Shown piece by piece: positions 7,417-12,820 of a DNA stretch of 15,972 bases. Within the stretch, counting starts at the first letter, position 1, and each line of letters opens with the position of its first letter. The DNA lies in the NCBI GenBank assembly GCA_030599445.1, contig JAUVOA010000007.1, positions 1-15,972 on the forward strand, read 5' to 3'. The position numbers and the translations under genes were made by a program. The notes under the pieces are model-generated. The model worked only from the letters and a program-made list of their open reading frames with translations, did no database searches and had not been told where the DNA came from. Origin of the DNA: Atribacterota bacterium. GTDB taxonomy: Bacteria; Atribacterota; Phoenicimicrobiia; Phoenicimicrobiales; Phoenicimicrobiaceae.

Positions 7417-8136
7417 TTGGAACAATTAGTCAGAGTAAAATATTGTAAAGACAGACCTATTGCCTATATTTCCCATTTAAACCTGGCCCAGGTTTTTACC
7501 CGTGCTCTAAGAAGAGCCAACATCCCCGTGGTTATATCCGGCGGTTTTAATCCCCGATTCAGAATATCTTTTGGCCCTCCTTTGCCTTTAGGGATCAGCA
7601 GCATTTCTGAATATTTAGACATTAAACTAGAAGAGGAGATAAAAGTCGAGGAATTAGTAGAGAGATTAAACCGGGTCTTACCCCAGGGGTTGAAGATATT
7701 ACTGGCTAAAACAATCCCTTCCTCTGCCGATTCTTTAGTAAAGATAATCGATAGAGCTTCTTACGTTATTACCCTAAAGATAAAGGAAAAGCTATTAGAT
7801 TCAGCAGCTAAAAATCAAGAAAATGAATTAAAAGAGTTGGAGCAGGAAACAGAGAAAAATAATAAAATATTTTTAAATTTGGAAGAAATTACCGTAGAAA
7901 AGCAGACGAAGAATGGGATTAAAAAGGTTGATATAAGACCCTCGATTTTAGATATAAAGGTGCAGAAGTTTAAAAGCTCGATTTTAAAGCTTAGCTTGGA
8001 AATAAGGATAGGGCAGCAGGGGAATTTAAATCCCCGCTATGTGATCAAGGCCTGGATTTCCAATTTTGCAAATAACTTTGATATCATCCGGATTTGCCGT
8101 AATGGTTTATATGTAAAAAACGAAGAGGTTATTTAA
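7417..8136 (+). CDS. TIGR03936 / DUF2344 radical SAM-linked protein
   Basis: This family of unknown function occurs beside or fused to TIGR03960 radical SAM enzymes, as here. I place the start at TTG 7417 rather than the in-frame TTG at 7393. AAGGAG (7401-7406) lies 10 nt upstream of 7417 but downstream of 7393, and the shorter product (239 residues) begins VRVKYCKDRPIAYISHL, which fits the usual family N-terminus. Visible family signature: ISHLNLAQVFTRALRRANIP, then SGGFNPRFRISFGPPLPLGIS, then EYLDIKL. The middle (about 130-165) is a charged Lys/Glu-rich linker before a C-terminal alpha/beta region. The two radical-SAM genes are separate here and 436 bp apart, a wide gap for a functional pair. 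No catalytic motif is recognisable. Confidence 0.88.
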   Translation: MEQLVRVKYCKDRPIAYISHLNLAQVFTRALRRANIPVVISGGFNPRFRISFGPPLPLGISSISEYLDIKLEEEIKVEELVERLNRVLPQGLKILLAKTIPSSADSLVKIIDRASYVITLKIKEKLLDSAAKNQENELKELEQETEKNNKIFLNLEEITVEKQTKNGIKKVDIRPSILDIKVQKFKSSILKLSLEIRIGQQGNLNPRYVIKAWISNFANNFDIIRICRNGLYVKNEEVI

Positions 8137-8145
8137 GTATTTGAC

Positions 8146-8179
8146 AAAAATATAAATAAATATTTTTATTTATATTTTT
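8146..8179. repeat. All-A/T perfect hairpin
   Basis: A 15-bp perfect stem made only of A and T (8146-8160 with 8165-8179) around a 4-nt loop, 9 nt after the TIGR03936 stop. It could slow polymerase or act as a weak 3' end, but without G/C it is not a standard intrinsic terminator. Confidence 0.6.
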
Positions 8180-8377
8180 AAAATATTATTTAAAACATTA
8201 AGTTAAAATTTTGTTATCTTTACTAATGGGATTATTTAGAGTAAAATATATGAGGACAAATTTAGTATCGAGTATTGCGTTAAGAAAGAAGAAACTAGTA
8301 ATCAGAATACAGAAGATAAGATAGTATCGAGTATATAGTGAAGGAAAGGAAGAAAGAACAGGAATTAAAATTTAGAA

Positions 8378-8401
8378 GTAGGGGCGTATTGCTATACGCC
8401 C
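8378..8401 (+). repeat. GTAG-initiated REP-like hairpin (copy 3)
   Basis: GTAG (8378-8381), then GGGCGTAT (8382-8389), loop TGCT, ATACGCCC (8394-8401): an 8-bp perfect stem. The arm sequence differs from the other copies but keeps the GGG/CCC base. Confidence 0.65.
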
Positions 8402-8421
8402 TCAATAATCTATGTAAAACC

Positions 8422-8444
8422 GTAGGACAGGCGTCTCGCCTGTC
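8422..8444 (+). repeat. GTAG-initiated REP-like hairpin (copy 4)
   Basis: Identical in sequence to 7162-7184: GTAG, GACAGGCG, loop TCT, CGCCTGTC. It lies 3 nt upstream of the next GTAG hairpin, forming a direct cluster. Confidence 0.75.
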
Positions 8445-8447
8445 GAA

Positions 8448-8471
8448 GTAGGGATTCGATTCATCGAACCC
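8448..8471 (+). repeat. GTAG-initiated REP-like hairpin (copy 5)
   Basis: GTAG (8448-8451), then GG-A-TTCGA, loop TTCA, TCGAA-CC (to 8470), with one bulged A. Its arms resemble the inverted copy at 8496-8519, suggesting the two form a head-to-head pair. Confidence 0.6.
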
Positions 8472-8495
8472 GTAAAAAAATTACCAGAACAACCT

Positions 8496-8519
8496 GGGAC
8501 GAATAAATTCGATCCCTAC
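8496..8519 (-). repeat. GTAG-initiated REP-like hairpin (copy 6, inverted)
   Basis: On the minus strand GTAG (8519-8516) is followed by GGATCGAA, TTTA and TTCGTCC, a stem with one bulge. It is opposite in orientation to copy 5, 25 nt away; such inverted REP pairs are the classical REPIN/BIME arrangement. Confidence 0.55.
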
Positions 8520-8560
8520 GCAAAAAAATATATTATCTGAAAAAGTTTTAAATTTTAAAT

Positions 8561-8593
8561 TATGGTTTTTCGCTTTTAGCTTTAACTTTTTAA
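8561..8593. repeat. 33-nt dispersed repeat, copy B (inverted)
   Basis: The reverse complement of this stretch nearly matches 4815-4847. Reading the + strand it begins TATGGTTTTTCGCTTTTAGC. Confidence 0.65.
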
Positions 8594-8749
8594 TTTATTC
8601 AGGAATTAGGGTATGCATCTTATTAATCCAAAACTATACGCTAAACGCTACCCGCTATACTATATGCTCACGACTAGATTGACTGGAAGACCGGGTAACC
8701 AGCGGGCTGGTGACCGATTAACCATTTAAACTAAAAACAGGAGTTTTTA

Positions 8750-10273
8750 ATGAATAAAAAAGTAATTATTGATGTAGGTTTAACCGAAGAGAGGGTGGCC
8801 GTAATCGAAGCTGGCCGATTGGTAGAAATCCACATTGAGAGAATTGAAGATGATAAGATTGTAGGTAATATATATAAAGGTAAAGTAACCAATGTTTTGC
8901 CTGGGATAGAGGCAGCATTTGTAGATATTGGAATTGAGAAAAACGCTTTTTTGCATATCGATAAAGCTACAGATGATCTGGATAAAGATATAGAGTCGGT
9001 TACGGATGCCGATTCTGATCCTGCTTCCAAAACTGTTTTGGATAAAATTAAAGTTGGCCAGGAGATAATGGTGCAAGTAGTAAAAGAGGCTATACCACCT
9101 AAGGGCGCGAGAGTAACCACCAATATTAGTCTTCCTGGTAGATATTTAGTTTTAATGCCCAACAGCACAAATGTTGGCATTTCACACCGGATTGAAGAAG
9201 AAAAAGAAAGAGAAAGGCTAAAAAAAATCGTTCAACAGACAAAACCGAAGAATGCAGGATTGATTATTCGAACTGCGGCCTGGGGTAAAGAGTTAGAGGA
9301 TTTTTTGCCCGATCTAGATTTTTTGACCAGATTATGGAATAAGATTAGAAACAGAGGAAGGAAAGCCAAGGCTCCTATGTTATTACATGAAGACCTGACT
9401 CTGACTTATCGTATTATCCGAGATCTGCTTACCGAAGAAGTAAAAGAAATTTTAATAAATTCTAAAAATGAATATAAAAATATGCTGAAGTTTTTAAAGA
9501 CTTTATCTTTATCAGAATTAGAGCCCAGAGTATCTCTCTATAAAGGAGAAAAGCCCATATTTGAGGAATATAATATTGAAAAAGAAATCAACAAGGGCCT
9601 ACAAAAAAAGATATGGCTTAAATGCGGAGGATATTTGGTTTTTGACCAGGCGGAGGCCTTAACGGTAATCGATGTAAACACCGGTAAATTTGTTGGTAAA
9701 AAAGATATGAGAAAAACCATTTTGAAAACTAATTTGCAGGCGGCTGAGGAGATAGGACTTCAGTTACGGCTTCGGGATATTGGAGGGATTATCATAATCG
9801 ATTTTATCGACATGGATAACCAGGAGGATATAGAAAAGGTAGTAAAGAAATTAGAGGAAAGTTTAAAAAAAGATAAAACCAAATCTAATATTATCCAGAA
9901 TACAGAATTAGGTCTGGTTGAACTTACCCGGAAGAGATCCAGGAGAGATTTGGAAAACATGCTAAGAACCACTTGCCCTTATTGTTCCGGAACGGGCCGG
10001 GTTTTGTCTGCCGAAACCGTAAGCAATATGGTTTTACGCAAGTTAGAAGAGTTGTGTAATACTTCAAGAGCAGAAGCTGTCCTATTAGGAGTACATCCTA
10101 AAGTAGAAGAAAATTTAACCGGGGCAAAGATGCTGTTGATTAAACAATTAGAGAAAAAAGGAAGAAAAACTATTTATATCAAATCTTCAAAAAATATTCA
10201 CATAGAGAGGATAGATGTAGTAGCTGTCGGCAGACTAAAAGAGATAAAGAAAATTAAGCAGATGTTTAAGTAG
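8750..10273 (+). CDS. rng: Ribonuclease E/G (Rne/Rng family)
   Basis: A single-strand-specific endoribonuclease that cuts AU-rich RNA in rRNA maturation and mRNA decay. At 507 residues it is RNase G-sized, lacking the long C-terminal scaffold of E. coli RNase E. An S1 RNA-binding domain spans about 36-125 and contains an acidic, variable loop (72-98). The RNase H-like and catalytic regions follow: Asp308 in TVIDVNTGKFVGK and Asp351 in IIIDFIDM match the two Mg-binding aspartates of the family. The Zn-link CPYC (Cys409, Cys412), within TTCPYCSGTGR, tethers dimers. The ATG at 8750 has AGGAG 6 nt upstream. The stop codon TAG forms the first three bases of a 19-nt repeat. Downstream are rplU and rpmA, the common conserved neighbours of rng. 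Confidence 0.95.
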   Translation: MNKKVIIDVGLTEERVAVIEAGRLVEIHIERIEDDKIVGNIYKGKVTNVLPGIEAAFVDIGIEKNAFLHIDKATDDLDKDIESVTDADSDPASKTVLDKIKVGQEIMVQVVKEAIPPKGARVTTNISLPGRYLVLMPNSTNVGISHRIEEEKERERLKKIVQQTKPKNAGLIIRTAAWGKELEDFLPDLDFLTRLWNKIRNRGRKAKAPMLLHEDLTLTYRIIRDLLTEEVKEILINSKNEYKNMLKFLKTLSLSELEPRVSLYKGEKPIFEEYNIEKEINKGLQKKIWLKCGGYLVFDQAEALTVIDVNTGKFVGKKDMRKTILKTNLQAAEEIGLQLRLRDIGGIIIIDFIDMDNQEDIEKVVKKLEESLKKDKTKSNIIQNTELGLVELTRKRSRRDLENMLRTTCPYCSGTGRVLSAETVSNMVLRKLEELCNTSRAEAVLLGVHPKVEENLTGAKMLLIKQLEKKGRKTIYIKSSKNIHIERIDVVAVGRLKEIKKIKQMFK

Positions 10274-10289
10274 TCGTTAGTGAATAGTA
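10271..10289 (+). repeat. 19-nt direct repeat, copy B, containing the rng stop
   Basis: Identical to 7006-7024. Its first three bases are the TAG stop of rng, so the repeat boundary coincides with the end of the coding frame. Confidence 0.8.
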
Positions 10290-10293
10290 ATTC

Positions 10294-10321
10294 GTATCGC
10301 GTATCGCGTATCGCGTATCGC
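10294..10321 (+). repeat. Tandem 7-bp repeat GTATCGC x 4
   Basis: Four exact, uninterrupted copies of GTATCGC followed by GTG. It is the most regular of the cgtat-word tracts that occur in every long gap. Confidence 0.85.
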
Positions 10322-10378
10322 GTGAAGAAAATCGGTTTTTATTTTACGGTTTTTAGATTTCAGTTTATTATGTTTTAT

Positions 10379-10470
10379 GTCATTGTGAGAGGAGTACTCA
10401 ATATTGCTTGAGTACTCCTCATGGCAATCTCAGTTTGAGATTGCTTCGTCGTATTACTCCTCGCAATGAC
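10379..10470. repeat. 92-nt three-way-junction palindrome
   Basis: The outer stem GTCATTGTGAG (10379-10389) pairs with CTCGCAATGAC (10460-10470), 11 bp with one G.T. Inside are a perfect 13-bp hairpin (10389-10401 with 10408-10420, loop 6 nt; shares G10389 with the outer stem) and a perfect 9-bp hairpin GCAATCTCA/TGAGATTGC (10424-10432, 10436-10444, loop GTT). Words of the form CATTGCGAG...CAATGAC with CAATCTC are a dispersed repeat I recognise from several unrelated bacterial genomes. Confidence 0.75.
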
Positions 10471-10598
10471 GGAAATAATAATTCCATTTTACTCTCTTAT
10501 AATATTTTGAATTCTGACTACTGGATTCTATCTTCTATTTCCTTAACTAGTTAACCAGGTAACCAACTAACCAGCTAACCAAATAGATACGAATAAAT

Positions 10599-10627
10599 TT
10601 GACAACCATATAAATATATGCTAAATT
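10599..10627 (+). promoter_or_regulatory. Candidate sigma70-type promoter for rplU
   Basis: Consensus -35 TTGACA at 10599-10604, a 17-nt spacer and a weaker -10 TAAATT at 10622-10627. Transcription would start near 10634, leaving about 100 nt of 5' leader that includes the stem-bulge-stem at 10656-10699. Confidence 0.5.
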
Positions 10628-10655
10628 TTATAAGCGTTGGTTTCATATCCGCACA

Positions 10656-10699
10656 GATTGGGTCTAAAAGTAGTCGGTCTATCTGATTACTACCTAATC
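10656..10699 (+). ncRNA. Folded rplU 5' leader (candidate L21 leader)
   Basis: The outer stem GATTGGGT (10656-10663) pairs with ACCTAATC (10692-10699), with one G.T. A 5-nt bulge (CTAAA) follows, then AGTAGTC (10669-10675) pairs with GATTACT (10685-10691), one G.T, closing a 9-nt loop. ATGGCG follows directly, then the ribosome-binding site. Ribosomal protein L21 leaders are known upstream of rplU in Firmicutes and relatives and are thought to bind L21 for feedback control. Position, size and the GATTGGGTCT...CTAATCATGGCG words fit my recollection of that family, but no covariance search was run. Confidence 0.55.
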
Positions 10700-10734
10700 A
10701 TGGCGAGTTTATAAGGCAAGGAGGATTGCTAAAA

Positions 10735-11046
10735 ATGCAAGCTGTTATCGCAACTGGAGGTAAACAGTATCTCGTAAAAGAAGGAGATATTATCAGGGTT
10801 GAAAAGTTAAACCAGGAAAAGGGGAAAAAAGTAGAATTTGACCAGATACTAATGGTTGACAAAGATGGAGAACATATTATTGGCCGACCTCTGGTAGAAA
10901 AAGCTAAGGTTGTTGGGAAAGTTCTAAACCAAGATAAAGCTAAAAAGATTATAGTTTTTAAATATAAATCCAAAAAAAGATATCGCAAAAAGACCGGACA
11001 CAGACAGCCTTATACTGAAATTTTAATTGAAAAGATAAAAATTTAA
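10735..11046 (+). CDS. rplU: 50S ribosomal protein L21
   Basis: L21 is a large-subunit protein that binds 23S rRNA. I place the start at ATG 10735, which gives the usual 103 residues beginning MQAVIATGGKQYLVKEGD; AAGGAGG (10718-10724) is 10 nt upstream. An in-frame TTG at 10726 is only 1 nt from the ribosome-binding site and cannot be used with it. Family signatures include the N-terminal TGGKQY motif, GRPLVEKAKV near the middle, and the C-terminal KSKKRYRKKTGHRQPYTEI segment. It is probably controlled by the folded leader at 10656-10699. rpmA follows 86 bp downstream. The intervening prp (ysxB) protease gene of Firmicutes is absent. Confidence 0.97.
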   Translation: MQAVIATGGKQYLVKEGDIIRVEKLNQEKGKKVEFDQILMVDKDGEHIIGRPLVEKAKVVGKVLNQDKAKKIIVFKYKSKKRYRKKTGHRQPYTEILIEKIKI

Positions 11047-11055
11047 AGGTATAAT
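11027..11055 (+). promoter_or_regulatory. Candidate promoter at the end of rplU, driving rpmA
   Basis: TTGAAA (11027-11032), an exact 17-nt spacer and the consensus TATAAT (11050-11055). The -35 lies inside the last rplU codons and the -10 just beyond the stop. It would let rpmA be made independently of the rplU leader. Confidence 0.55.
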
Positions 11056-11132
11056 ATAAAGTATCAGAATAATTAAACATTTATAAAATAATTTAATCAG
11101 AAGCAGGTTTTAAGAGGGTGAGGTGAGAATTT

Positions 11133-11393
11133 ATGGCACATAAAAAAGGTCAGGGATCAATTAAAAACGGTAGAGATAGTAATGCCAAGCGGTTAGGAGT
11201 AAAACGATTTGCCGGGCAATTTGTAACAGCAGGTAGTATCTTAATAAGACAGAGGGGAACTAAAATTCTTCCCGGAGAAAATGTGGGAAGAGGAAATGAC
11301 GATACCCTGTTTTCTTTAATTGAAGGATTTGTGACTTTTGAAAGAAAGGGAAAAGATAGAAAGCAGGTTTGTGTTTATGCTGAAAGATCTTAA
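11133..11393 (+). CDS. rpmA: 50S ribosomal protein L27
   Basis: L27 reaches the peptidyl-transferase centre with its N-terminal tail. The 86-residue product begins MAHKKGQGSIKNGRDSNAKRLG and runs through GQFVTAGSILIRQRGTK to the end, normal for the family. The protein starts directly with the mature-type sequence. It lacks the cleavable hydrophobic leader of Firmicutes and Fusobacteria L27, which fits the absence of the processing protease gene prp between rplU and rpmA. The ATG at 11133 follows an AGGTGA-type site (11121-11126). A strong terminator stands 24 nt after the stop, ending the ribosomal unit. Confidence 0.97.
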   Translation: MAHKKGQGSIKNGRDSNAKRLGVKRFAGQFVTAGSILIRQRGTKILPGENVGRGNDDTLFSLIEGFVTFERKGKDRKQVCVYAERS

Positions 11394-11417
11394 AATAAAA
11401 AAAATTTTTAGTCAACC

Positions 11418-11453
11418 AACCCTGAGTTTTTTTGTAAAACTCAGGGTTTTTTA
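11418..11453 (+). terminator. Rho-independent terminator after rpmA
   Basis: A perfect 13-bp stem (11418-11430 with 11436-11448; CCCTGAG/CTCAGGG core), 5-nt loop, then a run of T to 11452. This closes the rplU-rpmA transcript, so obgE needs its own promoter or readthrough. Confidence 0.9.
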
Positions 11454-11476
11454 GTATCATTAGGTAAAATAATAAT

Positions 11477-11513
11477 AAATGAAAAAAAAGTGCCTGGCAC
11501 GAAATTTTCATTT
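11477..11513. repeat. GTGCC-core hairpin, copy 3 (rpmA/obgE junction)
   Basis: The core GTGCC-T-GGCAC (11490-11500) is enclosed, after a 4 x 4 internal loop, by a 9-bp outer stem (11477-11485 with 11505-11513). The core equals copy 1; the arms again differ from copies 1 and 2. It sits between the rpmA terminator and the obgE ribosome-binding site (AGGAG, 11518-11522). Confidence 0.75.
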
Positions 11514-11528
11514 TAGCAGGAGAAGAGT

Positions 11529-12812
11529 ATGTTTGTGGATAGAGTGAAAATAGAAGTGAGAGCAGGAGGAGGGGGGAATGGAGCCGTAAGCTTCAGAAGG
11601 GAAAAATTTATCCCAAAAGGTGGTCCTAATGGGGGAGACGGAGGAAAAGGCGGAGATATAGTTATTGAAGCAGATGATAAGGTTAGGACTTTAATAGACC
11701 TTTATAATCACCCTCATCAAAGGGCAAAAAATGGAGAAAGCGGACTGGGAAGCAACAAGACAGGGAAAAACGGAGAAGATTTAATCATAAAAGTTCCTTT
11801 GGGAACGGTGGTAGAGGATATGGACAGTTCCATAATTTTAGGTGATTTGAGCGAAAATGGGCAGAGGATTATCGTAGCCCGGGGAGGACAGGGTGGACTG
11901 GGAAATTTTCGTTTTAAAAGCTCTGTTAGAAGGAGTCCTAGGTTTGCTCAAAAAGGAGAACCGGGAGAAGAAAAGAAACTATATTTAAATCTAAAAATAA
12001 TTGCCGATGTAGGATTGGTTGGCTACCCTAATGCCGGAAAATCTACTTTGCTTTCTCGGATTTCAGCCGCTAAACCCAAGATCGCCGATTATCCTTTTAC
12101 CACTCTCATCCCTAATTTGGGAGTAGTTAGTGTAGATGAAACAAAAAGTTTTATGGTAGCAGATATTCCCGGTCTGATCGAAGGTGCCCATCAGGGTACT
12201 GGTTTGGGAGATAAGTTTTTAAAACACATTGAAAGAACTAAAATAATCTTACACATTATCGATGGTTATATAACAAAAAAAGAGGATCCATTATATGGTT
12301 TTAAGGCAATAAACAAAGAATTAAATAATTTTAGTGAAAAACTGACTAAGAAACCGCAGATTGTTGCCATAAACAAATGTGACCTTGCTTCTGTTAAAGA
12401 AAATATAAACTACTTTAAAGATGCTTTCCACAAGGAAGATTATCAAATATTTCCCATTTCTGCTTTAACCGGGGAAGGATTAAATACACTAATCTATGGT
12501 CTTTCTTCTTTGTTGGATGAATTAAAATTAAAAGAAAAAGAAACGATTACTGAGGTTTTACCCAAAAAAGAAGTAGTTTATAAATTTAACCCTCGATTTG
12601 TAATTAATAAAAAGGGAGACATTTATGAAGTTACCGGTGTAGAGATTGAACGGATAGCAGTAATGACCAATTTTAATAATGAGGAAGCAATAGATTATTT
12701 CCAGAAAATTATAAAAAAAATGGGTTTAGAGAAGGCTTTAATTAAAAAAGGAATTAAAGAGGGAGATCAGGTAAAAATCAAGGAAATCGTTTTTACTTTT
12801 TCAAATAAATAA
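11529..12812 (+). CDS. obgE: Ribosome-associated GTPase Obg (CgtA)
   Basis: Obg is an essential GTPase of 50S maturation and stress/ppGpp response. The 427-residue protein has the standard length and three domains. The Gly-rich Obg fold (1-157) includes AGGGGNGAVSFRREKFIPKGG. The G domain (about 158-330) has G1 GYPNAGKST (165-173), the switch region DYPFTT (187-192), G3 DIPG (212-215), G4 NKCD (282-285) and G5 SAL (311-313). A C-terminal OCT domain (about 345-425) follows. The ATG at 11529 follows AGGAG with a 6-nt spacer. The order rplU-rpmA-obgE is widely conserved, but here a terminator separates rpmA from obgE. No residue is unusual. Confidence 0.97.
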   Translation: MFVDRVKIEVRAGGGGNGAVSFRREKFIPKGGPNGGDGGKGGDIVIEADDKVRTLIDLYNHPHQRAKNGESGLGSNKTGKNGEDLIIKVPLGTVVEDMDSSIILGDLSENGQRIIVARGGQGGLGNFRFKSSVRRSPRFAQKGEPGEEKKLYLNLKIIADVGLVGYPNAGKSTLLSRISAAKPKIADYPFTTLIPNLGVVSVDETKSFMVADIPGLIEGAHQGTGLGDKFLKHIERTKIILHIIDGYITKKEDPLYGFKAINKELNNFSEKLTKKPQIVAINKCDLASVKENINYFKDAFHKEDYQIFPISALTGEGLNTLIYGLSSLLDELKLKEKETITEVLPKKEVVYKFNPRFVINKKGDIYEVTGVEIERIAVMTNFNNEEAIDYFQKIIKKMGLEKALIKKGIKEGDQVKIKEIVFTFSNK

Positions 12813-12820
12813 GGTATAAT
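12792..12820 (+). promoter_or_regulatory. Candidate promoter for the TPR gene
   Basis: TTTACT (12792-12797), a 17-nt spacer and the consensus TATAAT (12815-12820), straddling the obgE stop. The -35 is weak (4 of 6). The -10 is preceded by AAGG as in the candidate rpmA promoter. Confidence 0.35.

Larger units (their letters stand above)
8137..8749. other. Intergenic gap 3: longest repeat-rich gap, no gene
   Basis: No gene seen in 613 bp. Order: an all-A/T hairpin (8146-8179), gtatcgag words (8267-8335), four GTAG-type hairpins (8378-8401, 8422-8444, 8448-8471, and inverted 8496-8519), an inverted 33-nt repeat (8561-8593), tatacgct words (8634-8660), and a gattgactgg...taacc tract (8678-8722). 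The 16-mer at 8634-8649 is the exact reverse complement of 7046-7061 in gap 2. The rng ribosome-binding site is AGGAG at 8739-8743. Confidence 0.7.
10274..10734. other. Intergenic gap 4: repeats, then promoter and leader of rplU
   Basis: No protein gene seen. It contains a 4 x 7-nt tandem (10294-10321), a 92-nt three-way-junction palindrome (10379-10470), a taacc tract (10549-10580), atacg words near 10586, a candidate promoter (10599-10627) and a folded leader (10656-10699) before the rplU ribosome-binding site AAGGAGG (10718-10724). Confidence 0.7.

Noticed and set aside
8141..8176. TTGACA at 8141-8146 as a promoter for rng
   Set aside because: No acceptable -10 at 16-18 nt; the nearest TATATT is 24 nt away and lies inside an A/T hairpin.
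8731..9180. 149-codon minus-strand ORF inside rng
   Set aside because: It lies over a clearly coding, conserved gene on the other strand and has no recognisable domain; an antisense shadow.
10294..10321. CRISPR-like or iteron array
   Set aside because: The unit is 7 bp with no spacers, and no cas or replication-initiator gene is nearby.
10726..10734. TTG at 10726 as start of rplU
   Set aside because: Only 1 nt from the ribosome-binding site; ATG 10735 gives proper spacing and the standard 103-residue L21.
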